A DNA stretch of 48,052 nt from an uncultured Prevotella sp. (GCA_900317545.1 ONHE01000129.1:1-48052), one strand, 5' to 3'; counted from the stretch's first letter, positions 27,833 to 36,968 are shown. Numbers and translations: made by a program. Notes: a model not told the origin generated them from the letters alone.

Positions 27833-29047
27833 TTATCGATTGCTGTTAAGTGCTTCCATCTCTTTTGTGCGACTATCAGCAGCTCCATAGAGGCTGTAGT
27901 AAACCTGATAGAGCGGATAGCTCCAGTTAGCCTGCTGACGTGTGGGGTCTATGTCACGTGCTTTCTCGAGGACGTCCTTGCTTTCGTTGTAGAGAGCCTT
28001 CTGCTGCTCTTTGTCGTTCAGGCTCTGGGCCTTGGCGTTGAGTGCGAATCCGAGATAGGTCAACACAACGACATTCTTTGGATCAGCTTTCTTCAGGGCG
28101 ACGATAGCCTCATCTATCTTGTTCTCGTTGATTGCATTCTGTCCCTTCAAAGCCCATGCAGTGTAGTTGTTGGGATCCGTTGCGAGCTTCTCGTCGATGA
28201 GCTTATTCATCTCATCTTTCTGCTTGAAGGAGCTGTAGAGGTTGGAAAGCGTGTTGAAGAGAACATCGTTCTTGGGATCTTTCTGATAGTACTCCTTCAC
28301 CGTAGCCAAGTATTTCAGAGAGTCTTCCTTGGTTTTCAGGCCCTGCTGGGCGATGTAGAACTTCAGGTTAAGGGCATCCTTGTATTCAGCCGTATCTTTC
28401 AGTGCAACGTCCACATACTTGTTAGCCCTCTCGAAATCCTTCTCCTGGATGGCATAACGTGTAGCGAACGAAGCGACCTGACCGATGTAGGGGTCAGCCG
28501 CGGGCTTCTCCATGTCGGCGAACAGGGGTGCAGATGCGCTTTCAACATACATGCCCCAGAACTTCAGCACGTCAGCATTCTTGTTTGCTTTGGCTGCATC
28601 CTGGCCTGCGTTGACGAGATGCAGACGAACCTGTGAGAGACGTGCCTGATTGGCTTTGTGGAACTTCGGGGCGACTTTTCCCTTAGCATTGGGCTGCTGG
28701 TCAAACTGTTCGCACTCTAAACCTGCCTTCAATGCATTGTAAGCAGCATCGTAGAGGCCTGCGGTATCCACCGGTTCCACCTTTCCCTGCTTGAACTGAG
28801 TAGCCATCTGGTTGGCATTCATCGTCGCCTGCTCCTTGCTTACCTTATCCATGGCAAGATCCACCAGTCGGTTGTAAGCCTTGGCTTTCTCTTCGCTGTT
28901 GGCCAGTTGGGTCAGACCAGATTTCAACAGATTCTCTGCTTCTGCATAGGTTTTAGCTTTCAAGATGCCTTTCAGCACGTCGCTGTCACCTGCAAATGCC
29001 ATTGACGAAGATAACATCATCAATGCCGCGATCATTACTTTTTTCAT
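27833..29047 (-). CDS. Secreted TPR-like protein, first of three paralogues
   Basis: The 404-residue product has a clear signal peptide, MKKVMIAALMMLSSSMAFA, cleaved before GDS; this fixes the ATG at 29047 (the frame extends two codons to a TTG). Tetratricopeptide-like repeats include PNNYTAWALKGQNAINENK. Landmarks shared with the two following genes are QQPNAKGKVAPKF, KDFERANKYVDVALKD and the C-terminal WSYPLYQVYYSLYG. A TPR gene directly after gyrA is common in Prevotella-like genomes, to my knowledge. Function unknown. Confidence 0.88.
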   Translation of the reverse strand: MKKVMIAALMMLSSSMAFAGDSDVLKGILKAKTYAEAENLLKSGLTQLANSEEKAKAYNRLVDLAMDKVSKEQATMNANQMATQFKQGKVEPVDTAGLYDAAYNALKAGLECEQFDQQPNAKGKVAPKFHKANQARLSQVRLHLVNAGQDAAKANKNADVLKFWGMYVESASAPLFADMEKPAADPYIGQVASFATRYAIQEKDFERANKYVDVALKDTAEYKDALNLKFYIAQQGLKTKEDSLKYLATVKEYYQKDPKNDVLFNTLSNLYSSFKQKDEMNKLIDEKLATDPNNYTAWALKGQNAINENKIDEAIVALKKADPKNVVVLTYLGFALNAKAQSLNDKEQQKALYNESKDVLEKARDIDPTRQQANWSYPLYQVYYSLYGAADSRTKEMEALNSNR

Positions 29048-29112
29048 ATACAAATTCTTTTAAAGGTTATGATATCCGTTACATCAGTTTATGAGATCCG
29101 TGTCCGCGATCG

Positions 29113-29140
29113 ACCGGAGTGGCACACTGCCTACTCCGGT
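29113..29140. other. Hairpin between gyrA and the first TPR gene
   Basis: ACCGGAGT (29113-29120) and ACTCCGGT (29133-29140) make a perfect 8-bp stem with a 12-base loop, 14 bases after the gyrA stop. There is no T run, so full termination is unlikely. It may be an mRNA 3'-end or processing hairpin. Confidence 0.45.
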
Positions 29141-29153
29141 GACTGCGGGTGCG

Positions 29154-31814
29154 TCATTCATTTTCCGGTTCTTCGTCCGCGAAATCCACAAGCGGTGCTT
29201 CGTCAGGATCGCCGGGCATTTCATCGTTCTGGCCTGCGCTCCCTTCGTCAGTGGGTCTTTCCGGAGCCGACTCACTCAGTTCCGAGGAGATCTGGACACT
29301 CTTCTGCGCCCACTGCGCGCGGCTCTCCTCTTCGACCGTAGCCTCCAGTTCTGAGTTCATCACCTTACATACGCTTGCGATGATGTCATTTTTCTTGGCG
29401 AGGTTGATGAGCCGCACGCCTTGCGTTGCGCGTCCCATGACGCGCACGTCTGCCACGGCCATGCGGATCACAATGCCGCTCTTGTTGATGATCATCAGGT
29501 CATTCTCATCGGTCACATTCTTGATGGCCACGAGTCTACCGGTCTTTTCGGTGATGCTTAAGGTCTTCACACCCTTCGCACCACGATTGGTGACGCGATA
29601 GTCTTCGATCTGTGAGCGCTTGCCGTAGCCGTTCTCACTGACCACCATGACGCTCTCAGTCTCGGCATCATTGACCACGATCATGCCCACAACGGCATCA
29701 TCGCCTTCGTCGAGACGCATACCGATCACACCGGTTGCAGTCCGTCCCATGGCGCGTATCGCGCTTTCATGGAAGCGCACAGCACGTCCGTTTCGGTTGG
29801 CAATGATCAGTTCGTTGCGCCCGTTGGTCAGCCGAACGTCCACCACCTCGTCGCCCTCGACGATGTTGATAGCATTGACACCATTAGCGCGTGGGCGGGA
29901 ATAGGCGGCCAGGCTGGTCTTCTTGACCGTTCCGTTACGTGTCGCGAAGACCACGTAGTGCGAATTGACAAACTCCTGATCTTCCAATCCCCTGCCACGG
30001 AGACGCAGGAATGCGTTGACAGCATCGTCGCTTTCGATGTTGAGCAGATTCTGTATGGCGCGGCCCTTGCTGGTCTTGTCGCCTTCCGGAATCTCATAGC
30101 ACTTCAGCCAGTAGCAACGTCCTTTCTTGGTGAAGAACATCATCGTCTGATGCATCGTTGCCGGATAGATATATTCGGTGAAGTCTTTGTCGCGCGTGTT
30201 TGCGCCCTTTGAGCCTACGCCACCACGTGCTTGCTCACGGAAATCACTCAGCGGCGTGCGCTTGATATAGCCGAGATGGCTCACGGTGATGATGACGGGA
30301 TCATTGGGATAGAAATCCTCCACGTTGAACTCATGTTCCTCGGGCTTGATCTCCGTGCGACGTGCGTCGCCGTATCTTTCCTTCACTTCAAGCAGTTCAT
30401 CCTTCATCACCTTCTTGCAGAGTTCCGGATCGTCGAGGATCTGCTGTAAATATGCGATCTGCTTTTCCAGCTCCTCGTACTCGGCATGGAGCTGATCCAT
30501 GCGCAGGCCGGTGAGCTGGCTGAGTCGCATGTCAACGATGGCTTTCGACTGGAGTTCATCCAGCTCGAAGCGTTTCTCCAGTTTTTCCTGTGCCTCGGCG
30601 GGCGTCTTGCTGCTGCGGATGAGGTGAACCACCTCGTCGATATTGTCACATGCTATAATCAACCCTTCGAGGATGTGTGCGCGTTCCTGCGCTTTCTTGA
30701 GATCGAACTTCGTGCGGCGGATCGTCACATCGTGCCTGTGTTCCACAAAATATCTGATACATTCGCGGAGGCTAAGCAGCCGCGGACGTCCCTTGACCAA
30801 TGCGATACAGTTGACGGAGAAGCTGCTCTGCAGCGCCGTCATCTTGAAGAGCTTGTTGAGGATCACGTTGGCGTTGGCATCGCGCTTGACATCCACGACG
30901 ATGCGCATGCCCTGGCGGCCGGTCTCATCGTTTACGTTGGAGATGCCTTCGAGCTTTCCTTCCTTGACCAGTTCGGCGATATATTCGATCAGCTGCTGCT
31001 TGTTGACCCCATAAGGTATCTCGTTGACCACGATCTTGTCATGGTTGTCGTCACTCTCGATTTCAGCCTTGGCCCTGATGACCACGCGTCCCCGGCCGGT
31101 CTCATAGGCTTCCTTGACGCCTTGGAGTCCATAGATAGTGGCTCCGGTGGGGAAGTCGGGGGCGGGGATATACTTCATCAGGCCATCGGTATCAATGTCC
31201 GGATTGTCGATGAAAGCGCAGCAACCGTCGATCACCTCACCCAAGTTGTGGGTCGGGATATTGGTCGCCATACCCACGGCGATACCGTTACCGCCGTTGA
31301 CCAGCAGATTGGGGATCTTGGTCGGCATGACCGTCGGCTCCTGCAACGTGTCGTCAAAGTTGTTCTGCATATCCACGGTGTCTTTCTCGAGGTCATCCAT
31401 GATGTGCTCACCCATCTTTGAAAGACGGCACTCCGTATATCGCATGGCAGCCGGCGAATCACCGTCCACACTTCCGAAGTTACCCTGTCCGTCGACTAAT
31501 TTGTATCTCATGTTCCAGTCCTGGCCCATTCTGACCAGCGCACCATACACGGAGCTGTCGCCGTGGGGATGGTATTTACCCAACACCTCACCCACAACGC
31601 GGGCGCATTTCTTATAAGGTTTGTCACTGGTGTTTCCTATCCCGAGCATTCCATAGAGTATTCTGCGATGCACAGGCTTGAAACCATCCCTCACGTCAGG
31701 CAGTGCACGAGCAACAATGACGGACATCGAATAGTCGATGTAGCTCGACTTCATCTCCTCCTCAATGTTGATCTTCATGATCCTGTCTTGATCAATTGTC
31801 TGATTTTCGTCCAT
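29154..31814 (-). CDS. gyrA: DNA gyrase subunit A
   Basis: It is the DNA-cleaving subunit of gyrase, which introduces negative supercoils. The 886-residue protein has the catalytic tyrosine Y126 in AAMRYTECR and the gyrase-specific box as QARGGVGSKG (E. coli QRRGGKG), separating it from ParC. The C-terminal wrapping blades are followed by an acidic tail. The quinolone region reads HPHGDSSVYGALVRM: Ser is kept at the E. coli S83 position (S87 here), and Gly (G91) stands where E. coli has D87. Full length, apparently first gene of an operon with three TPR genes and a helicase. Confidence 0.97.
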   Translation of the reverse strand: MDENQTIDQDRIMKINIEEEMKSSYIDYSMSVIVARALPDVRDGFKPVHRRILYGMLGIGNTSDKPYKKCARVVGEVLGKYHPHGDSSVYGALVRMGQDWNMRYKLVDGQGNFGSVDGDSPAAMRYTECRLSKMGEHIMDDLEKDTVDMQNNFDDTLQEPTVMPTKIPNLLVNGGNGIAVGMATNIPTHNLGEVIDGCCAFIDNPDIDTDGLMKYIPAPDFPTGATIYGLQGVKEAYETGRGRVVIRAKAEIESDDNHDKIVVNEIPYGVNKQQLIEYIAELVKEGKLEGISNVNDETGRQGMRIVVDVKRDANANVILNKLFKMTALQSSFSVNCIALVKGRPRLLSLRECIRYFVEHRHDVTIRRTKFDLKKAQERAHILEGLIIACDNIDEVVHLIRSSKTPAEAQEKLEKRFELDELQSKAIVDMRLSQLTGLRMDQLHAEYEELEKQIAYLQQILDDPELCKKVMKDELLEVKERYGDARRTEIKPEEHEFNVEDFYPNDPVIITVSHLGYIKRTPLSDFREQARGGVGSKGANTRDKDFTEYIYPATMHQTMMFFTKKGRCYWLKCYEIPEGDKTSKGRAIQNLLNIESDDAVNAFLRLRGRGLEDQEFVNSHYVVFATRNGTVKKTSLAAYSRPRANGVNAINIVEGDEVVDVRLTNGRNELIIANRNGRAVRFHESAIRAMGRTATGVIGMRLDEGDDAVVGMIVVNDAETESVMVVSENGYGKRSQIEDYRVTNRGAKGVKTLSITEKTGRLVAIKNVTDENDLMIINKSGIVIRMAVADVRVMGRATQGVRLINLAKKNDIIASVCKVMNSELEATVEEESRAQWAQKSVQISSELSESAPERPTDEGSAGQNDEMPGDPDEAPLVDFADEEPENE

Positions 31815-32034
31815 TTAATTGTTATATGTATTTAGTATCTTCCTGCTAAACATGAAAAATGCCCGTAGAGGCCATTTAAACGCCGTCTAAGCGATTTTAG
31901 CATTATTATTAGGGTGCTAAATTACAACAAATTTCCGATAAGCGGAAACATTTAAAGCTAAAATATTGCATTTTTACGTTTATTTGGCTCAAATAAACCG
32001 ATCGCACAAAAAGCCTGCCCCATCCGAACAAGAA
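31815..32034. other. gyrA upstream region
   Basis: AT-rich leader of gyrA. The best promoter candidate on the minus strand is TTTC (31947-31944), 19 bases, TAATTTAG (31924-31917), with one mismatch in each element, giving a leader of about 100 bases. No riboswitch or other structured element is evident. Confidence 0.35.
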
Positions 32035-32061
32035 TGCCGGAAGCTTCAAACGCTTCCGGCA
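32035..32061 (-). terminator. Hairpin after the small membrane protein gene
   Basis: A perfect 10-bp stem, TGCCGGAAGC with GCTTCCGGCA, and a 7-base loop, 20 bases after the stop codon at 32081. The minus-strand sequence after it is only moderately T-rich (TTCTTGTT), so this is a probable rather than certain terminator. Confidence 0.55.
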
Positions 32062-32080
32062 CCATGCTTTCAAATGTGAT

Positions 32081-32299
32081 TCAGACGGCCGAATAGCCTC
32101 CTGCGCTATTCTCCTTCATGATATCACGGATGTTCTTTTCATTGCCGTCATCGGGGCCGCGAAAAGCCTTTTCGTGCTCTTCAGCCTCGATCTCTTCCTC
32201 GCTGACGACATACTTGTCTTTCTTGCCCTTCAGCTCCGCGATGGCGAAACCGATCAAGGCAAGCACGAAGACGCCTAATAGTCCGATTAATCCTGTCAT
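32081..32299 (-). CDS. Small single-pass membrane protein, hypothetical
   Basis: This 72-residue protein has one N-terminal membrane helix (about residues 2-22, TGLIGLLGVFVLALIGFAIA), then a short basic stretch and a strongly acidic, hydrophilic cytoplasmic tail (EEEIEAEEHEKAF). It is likely a real gene: it has a promoter-like element, its own hairpin terminator, and clean composition. I do not recognise a family. The layout resembles small accessory subunits of membrane complexes, but no partner gene is adjacent. Confidence 0.7.
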   Translation of the reverse strand: MTGLIGLLGVFVLALIGFAIAELKGKKDKYVVSEEEIEAEEHEKAFRGPDDGNEKNIRDIMKENSAGGYSAV

Positions 32300-32349
32300 G
32301 ATTGTATGTTTTATGAATTATTGATCTGCCTTTGTGCAGAATGCCCGCG

Positions 32350-32357
32350 CAAAGATA
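32350..32357 (-). promoter_or_regulatory. -7 element for the small membrane protein gene
   Basis: TATCTTTG on the minus strand, 50 bases before the ATG at 32299, matches TAnnTTTG. No TTTG at the expected -33 distance. Confidence 0.5.
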
Positions 32358-32488
32358 CAAATTATTTGTGAGATCGGCATTCATCTGTGCTCTTTTTTCT
32401 TCGATGGCACTATCTGAAAGCCGTTTAGCCCGTTCGGCGGGGCCTCCTCCTGACGCTCGAATGGGAAGGGAACAGATACCCGAGAGGT

Positions 32489-32647
32489 CCGGCAATCGTA
32501 GGGGCGGATCCGTGTATCCGCCCGCAATCCACGAACCGCGATGCCACCATTGAAAGAAATACATCCATGAGCGGCTCCACACACCTCGGCGGAAAACGAA
32601 AGAGCCCATTGCGGGCGGATACACGGATCCGCCCCTACGGTTGCCGG
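32489..32647. mobile_element. MITE-like element with 40-bp terminal inverted repeats
   Basis: The 40-base arm at 32489-32528 is repeated in inverted orientation at 32608-32647 with a single mismatch. Each arm itself contains a dyad, GGGCGGAT-CCGTGT-ATCCGCCC. The 79-base centre has no gene. Total length is 159 bases. The size and symmetry fit a non-autonomous miniature element or a large REP-type bundle; no target-site duplication was obvious. A partial, degenerate arm seems to occur between trpA and trpB near 14979-14992. Confidence 0.7.
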
Positions 32648-32776
32648 GCCTTTGCACCATCATCTCTCCGCTCCTCGGAGGGGCCGGGGAAGGCCCTTTT
32701 AAAATAGCCTGAGAGCGATTCAGGAGGGCGGCTCAAAACATGCCTCCTTACTGATTGATAATCAACGGGTTGGCAA
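32648..32776. other. Intergenic stretch with a small GC-rich dyad
   Basis: Contains CTCCGCTCCTCGGAGGGGC followed by CGGGGAAGGCC at about 32666-32696, related to the sequence at 18665-18815. No gene seen. Confidence 0.4.
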
Positions 32777-32851
32777 AGCTATGCTTTCGGGCGTCAAAAA
32801 CTATGCTCCGGGCCGCCCATATGTGTCCTTTGGACGGCCCGGAGCATAGCT
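32777..32851. repeat. 22-bp GCATAGCT repeat family, copy C (inverted pair)
   Basis: A reverse unit AGCTATGCT lies at 32777-32785. CTATGCTCCGGGCCG (32801-32815) and its exact complement (32835-32849) then form a 15-bp stem with a 19-base loop. This is the same core as copies A, B and D but arranged as a hairpin, 48 bases after the end of the TPR gene on the minus strand. Confidence 0.85.
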
Positions 32852-32898
32852 CTGCGCAGGGCGCATGTATCTTCCGTCCGGAACAGATCTGTCAGGCC

Positions 32899-33573
32899 CT
32901 ATTTCAACCTGCGGTAATAGGGGCGCAGTGAGGCCCGCGGAACGCCCAACCGGACCATCGTGTCGAGATCGCGGCGCGCCTCTCTCGACCGGCCTAAGTC
33001 GATGCACAGGTCGGCGTGATTGAGCAGATAGTCGGTGCAGGTGGGATCGCGGCGGATGGCCTCTCCATAGTCATAGGCAGCCAGTTCGCGCATGCCGCGC
33101 TCCCGCTCGATGCCGGCCCGGGCCGCATAGGCAACGGCACTGTCGGGAAACTGGTTGACGAGGCGGTTGATCTGATCGTAAGCCTCGGTGTAGTGTTTGT
33201 CCTTCTGATTGAGCAGAGCGAGCCCGAGTTGCGACTCGAAGTGACCGGGGACGATCTGCAAGAGTGCTTCATAGTCCATCCGGGCAAACTTGAGGCGTCC
33301 CAGCTTCTCGTTGGTGAAGGCCCGATAGTAAAGGCCCGACACGTTCGTTGGCTGACGACGCAGCACGTAGTCGTATTCATCCTGGGCGTATTGCCACTGC
33401 CCGAGGAGCAGGTTCCATGCCGCCTTGCGCAGGCGCAGGTCGATGCTGTCGGGATGAAACGATAGGACTTCAGTCGCCGCCTTCAGCGAGTCGCGCAACG
33501 ACTGGGGCGACTGTGCACGTGCGTAAGCCGTCAGCAGAAGGGATAAAACTAAGATGAGGCCGTATTTCTTCAT
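32899..33573 (-). CDS. Secreted TPR protein
   Basis: The 224-residue product starts with a signal peptide, MKKYGLILVLSLLLTAYARA, which fixes the ATG at 33573. The frame runs 31 codons further upstream, but that would include the promoter. Several tetratricopeptide units follow (for example AWNLLLGQWQYAQDEYDYVL and AAYDYGEAIRRDPTCTDYL). It is shorter than, and not obviously a member of, the tandem trio at 25450-29047. Probably a periplasmic scaffold; function unknown. It stands alone after the leu operon terminator. Confidence 0.85.
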   Translation of the reverse strand: MKKYGLILVLSLLLTAYARAQSPQSLRDSLKAATEVLSFHPDSIDLRLRKAAWNLLLGQWQYAQDEYDYVLRRQPTNVSGLYYRAFTNEKLGRLKFARMDYEALLQIVPGHFESQLGLALLNQKDKHYTEAYDQINRLVNQFPDSAVAYAARAGIERERGMRELAAYDYGEAIRRDPTCTDYLLNHADLCIDLGRSREARRDLDTMVRLGVPRASLRPYYRRLK

Positions 33574-33653
33574 TGTTGACATTGTGGGTGGAACGGTCGC
33601 CCGGCGCTGTGCTTCTCTCCTAAGGGCAGCCTGTCGCCATGGACCGATGGAGA

Positions 33654-33661
33654 CAAAGGTA
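33654..33661 (-). promoter_or_regulatory. -7 element of the TPR gene
   Basis: TACCTTTG on the minus strand matches TAnnTTTG, about 80 bases before the chosen ATG, and sits directly after the T run of the leu operon terminator. Confidence 0.5.
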
Positions 33662-33664
33662 GAC

Positions 33665-33701
33665 AAAAAACGGCAAACCGCAGCAATTACGGTTTGCCGT
33701 T
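33665..33701 (-). terminator. Intrinsic terminator of the leu operon
   Basis: A perfect 12-bp stem, AACGGCAAACCG (33669-33680) with CGGTTTGCCGTT (33690-33701), has a 9-base loop and is followed on the minus strand by TTTTTT. It lies about 30 bases after the leuB stop. Confidence 0.9.
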
Positions 33702-33729
33702 AGAATTATTCATCGAATTTTATTACTTC

Positions 33730-34803
33730 TTAAAGGTTTCCCTTCCCGTTTCTCACGTAGTCGGTGATCCATGCTCCAACCTCCGCCGTGCCATAGTGTG
33801 CACCGCCTTCGACCTGGATTTCCGGCGTGCGCACATGCGCATCGAGGCTGGCGGTGACAGCCTGCCGAATGAGTGCACCTTCGTCGTTGAGCCCGAAATG
33901 CTCCAAGAGCATGGCGGCCGAGAGGATCTGCGCGATCGGGTTGGCAAGGTTCTTCCCTGCTGCCTGCGGCCATGAGCCGTGCACGGGTTCGAAGAGCGGT
34001 GTGTGCTCTCCTAAGGAGGCCGACGGCTGGAGGCCCATGCTGCCGGTGATGCAGCTCGTCTCATCGGTCAGGATATCCCCAAATGTGTTCTCGGTGACGA
34101 TCACGTCAAAGAAGCGCGGTTCAGTCAGCACGCGCATCGAGGCGTTGTCGACGAACATATAATCCGTGGTCACGTCCGGATACAGCGGTTCCATCTCTTT
34201 GGCAATCTGACGCCAGAGGCGGGACGAAGCGAGCACGTTGGCCTTATCGACAACGGTCAGATGCCGGTTGCGCTTGCGTGCATACTCGAACCCGACTCTG
34301 AGTATTCGCTCGACTTCCGGACGCGTGTAGTAGTTGGTGTCGAAGGCTTTGTCGTTGTCCTGATACTTCTCTCCGAAGTACATACCGCCCGTCAGCTCGC
34401 GGATCACCACGAAGTCGGCCCCGCGAACAAGTTCTTCCTTCAGCGGCGAATTGTGGAGCAGGCAATCGAAGGTGGCCACGGGGCGGATGTTGGCAAACAG
34501 CCCCAGCTGCTTGCGCATGGCCAGCAGGCCGGTCTCGGGGCGCACCTTGGCCGTCGGATCATTGTCAAACCGCGGGTCGCCTACAGCCGCGAAGAGCACC
34601 GCGTCGGCATCCATGCAGACCCGGAACGTCTCTTCCGGAAACGGATCTCCTACCTCGTCGATGCCCCGGGCACCGCAGAGGGCTTCTGTGTATTCAAACT
34701 GATGGCCGAAGCGAACGGCCACGGCATCCATGACAGAGATGCCCTGTCTCATGATCTCAGGTCCGATTCCGTCACCGGACAATACTGCTATTTTCAGTTT
34801 CAT
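33730..34803 (-). CDS. leuB: 3-isopropylmalate dehydrogenase
   Basis: It oxidatively decarboxylates 3-isopropylmalate in leucine synthesis, and can also act on 3-methylmalate in the citramalate route to isoleucine. The 357-residue protein has [11 protein letters not shown] at the N-terminus, the substrate-binding [21 protein letters not shown], the metal site [12 protein letters not shown] and [12 protein letters not shown]. The NAD-binding segment contains [18 protein letters not shown]. Its ATG lies 32 bases inside the end of the upstream synthase gene, suggesting coupled translation. Last gene of the operon. Confidence 0.96.
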   Translation of the reverse strand: MKLKIAVLSGDGIGPEIMRQGISVMDAVAVRFGHQFEYTEALCGARGIDEVGDPFPEETFRVCMDADAVLFAAVGDPRFDNDPTAKVRPETGLLAMRKQLGLFANIRPVATFDCLLHNSPLKEELVRGADFVVIRELTGGMYFGEKYQDNDKAFDTNYYTRPEVERILRVGFEYARKRNRHLTVVDKANVLASSRLWRQIAKEMEPLYPDVTTDYMFVDNASMRVLTEPRFFDVIVTENTFGDILTDETSCITGSMGLQPSASLGEHTPLFEPVHGSWPQAAGKNLANPIAQILSAAMLLEHFGLNDEGALIRQAVTASLDAHVRTPEIQVEGGAHYGTAEVGAWITDYVRNGKGNL

Positions 34804-36391
34804 TGTGATGTTTGTTTTTTATTTCATGCAAATCATTCTCTACGATATTGAGCATCTTGAACGTGGCCTTGATGGCAGCCTCCGTCTGGTCGGCATCCAA
34901 TCCGCGCGTGCGGATGATCCTCTCGCCGGTCCCCCACGTGATGACGGTCTGCACCAAGGCATCCGTCCGGCCGCCGGGAGGAATGGACACGGCATAGTTG
35001 GTGAGCAAGGGGAAGGTGCGGTCCAGGTTCTCCTTGTAGATCTTGCGCAGTGCCTTGACAAAGGCGTCATACTGTCCGTCGCCCGTGGAGTCGGCCTCAT
35101 ACTGCCGCCCGTTGATCTCGACCTTGATGCTCGCGATCGGTTTCAGCCCGTAAGCCGTGCTGACCATGTAGCTGAGGAGCTTCACCTTGTCCTCCTGGAC
35201 GTTGTGCTTCAGCACGTCACTGACAATATAGGGCAGGTCGTCCTGCGTCACGAGCTCCTTCCGGTCGCCAAGTTCGGTGATGCGGGCAGTCACTTTCCTC
35301 GTCTGCTCCGGGCTCAGTTCGAGGCCCAATTCTTCCAAGTTCTTGGCGATGTTGGCCCTCCCGCTGTTCTTTCCCAAGGCATATTCACGCTTCCTGCCAA
35401 ATCTCTCGGGCACGAGGTCGTTGCAATAGAGATTGTCTTTCTTGTCGCCATCAGCGTGCACACCGGCCACCTGGGTGAAGACATTCTCACCTACGATGGG
35501 CGTATTGGGCGCTACGGCAATGCCGCTGTAGCTCTCCACGAGGCGGCTGATGTCGTTCAGGCGGCTCTCATCGATGTTGGTCTTGGCATGAAACTGGTCT
35601 TTCAGGATCGCCTGCACGCTGGCCAGCGGCGCATTGCCACATCGTTCGCCCAATCCGTTGACCGTGACATGCAGGCCTTTGCAGCCGCTCAGCACGGCCG
35701 CCAACGAGTTGGAGACGGCCAGGTCATAATCATTATGGGCGTGGAAATCAAAATGCTTGTCAGGGTAACGCTTCAGCATCTTGCGTATATACTCCACACA
35801 TTGCAGCGGATTCATGATGCCGAGCGTGTCGGGGAGGAGGTATCGGCGGATGGGAGAGTAACGGAGCGCATCCATCAACTGATAGACATATTCGGGGCTG
35901 TCCTTCATTCCGTTGCTCCAGTCTTCCAGATACAGATTGACCGTCATCTGCTTCTGCGCGGCATATTCCACGTTCTCGAGAATGTCCTGAATATGCTCTT
36001 CCGCTGTCTTGTTCAACTGCTGCGTGCAGTGCTTGTAGCTTCCCTTGGCCAAAAGATTGATCACCCGTCCGCCGCAATCGGCAATCCAGTCGATCGACTG
36101 ATGATGATCCACGAAGCCGAGCACCTCGACCCGTTCAAGTTTTCCGGTCCTCTCGGCATAACGGGTGATCATCCGGACGGCTTCCTTTTCGCCTTCTGAT
36201 ACCCGCGCCGAAGCCACCTCGACGCGGTCCACGTTCACATCGTTGAGCAGCATACGTGCCATCATCAGCTTCTCATGGGGCAGGAACGAGACGCCGCTGG
36301 TCTGTTCGCCGTCCCGAAGCGTCGAGTCCATGATCTCGATCTCGGGCCGGATCGCCTGCTGCTTGATCAGAATTTGTTCTGCTGTTCCCAT
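34772..36391 (-). CDS. cimA: Second isopropylmalate/citramalate synthase-family enzyme
   Basis: This 539-residue acyl-CoA condensing enzyme of the DRE-TIM family has [18 protein letters not shown], the metal-binding [22 protein letters not shown], and a C-terminal LeuA-type regulatory domain (from about residue 395). It is clearly different from the LeuA in the same operon. In Bacteroidales this second enzyme is in the leu operon too; citramalate synthase (pyruvate plus acetyl-CoA, for isoleucine) is the best reading, but a second isopropylmalate synthase cannot be excluded from sequence. It overlaps leuD by 25 bases and leuB by 32. Confidence 0.82.
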   Translation of the reverse strand: MGTAEQILIKQQAIRPEIEIMDSTLRDGEQTSGVSFLPHEKLMMARMLLNDVNVDRVEVASARVSEGEKEAVRMITRYAERTGKLERVEVLGFVDHHQSIDWIADCGGRVINLLAKGSYKHCTQQLNKTAEEHIQDILENVEYAAQKQMTVNLYLEDWSNGMKDSPEYVYQLMDALRYSPIRRYLLPDTLGIMNPLQCVEYIRKMLKRYPDKHFDFHAHNDYDLAVSNSLAAVLSGCKGLHVTVNGLGERCGNAPLASVQAILKDQFHAKTNIDESRLNDISRLVESYSGIAVAPNTPIVGENVFTQVAGVHADGDKKDNLYCNDLVPERFGRKREYALGKNSGRANIAKNLEELGLELSPEQTRKVTARITELGDRKELVTQDDLPYIVSDVLKHNVQEDKVKLLSYMVSTAYGLKPIASIKVEINGRQYEADSTGDGQYDAFVKALRKIYKENLDRTFPLLTNYAVSIPPGGRTDALVQTVITWGTGERIIRTRGLDADQTEAAIKATFKMLNIVENDLHEIKNKHHNETENSSIVR

Positions 36392-36960
36392 GCTTCGATC
36401 TTCTCCTTGCTGTTGATCAAGAAGTCAATGTCATCGAGTCCGTTCATCAGACAATGCTTCTTGTAGCCGTTGATCTCAAAATGCTCGCTGCGATTGGTCG
36501 ACAGATTGGTGACGGTTTGATTGGGCAGATCCACCTTGACTTGTGTCTGATGGTCGCGCGAGATACTTTCGAAGAGCTCTTGAAGGAAGTCTTCACTGAC
36601 GACAACGGGCAGAACGAAGTTGTTCAGCTCGTTGTTCTTATGGATATCCGCGAAGAATGAGCTGATCACGACACGGAAGCCGTAGCCGGCAATGGCCCAT
36701 GCGGCATGCTCACGGCTGGATCCCGAGCCGAAGTTCTTGCCTGCCACAAGGATGCATCCGCCATAGGAAGGATCATTGAGCACAAAGTCTTCCTTGAGCG
36801 AACCGTCCTTGTTGTAGCGCCAGTCGCGGAACAAGTTGTCGCCGAAGCCTTGCTTGTCCGTCGCCTTCAGGAATCTGGCGGGGATGATCTGGTCTGTATC
36901 GACATTCTCCAAAGGCAATGGAATACAGGTCGAAATGATGGTATCGAATTTCTGTTTCAT
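36367..36960 (-). CDS. leuD: Isopropylmalate isomerase small subunit
   Basis: It forms, with LeuC, the isomerase converting 2- to 3-isopropylmalate. The 197-residue swivelling domain has the typical NVDTDQIIPARFLK, NFGSGSSREHAAWAI and GFRVVISSFFADI. Length is normal. It lies 8 bases after leuC. With a citramalate synthase in the operon, the same enzyme would also isomerise citramalate. Confidence 0.96.
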   Translation of the reverse strand: MKQKFDTIISTCIPLPLENVDTDQIIPARFLKATDKQGFGDNLFRDWRYNKDGSLKEDFVLNDPSYGGCILVAGKNFGSGSSREHAAWAIAGYGFRVVISSFFADIHKNNELNNFVLPVVVSEDFLQELFESISRDHQTQVKVDLPNQTVTNLSTNRSEHFEINGYKKHCLMNGLDDIDFLINSKEKIEAWEQQNKF

Positions 36961-36968
36961 CTTCCTTT

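Noticed and set aside
34730..36199. A 489-codon open frame on the plus strand
   Set aside because: It is entirely antisense to the second synthase gene (34772-36391 minus), whose family motifs are unmistakable. High GC at third positions makes antisense frames long here.
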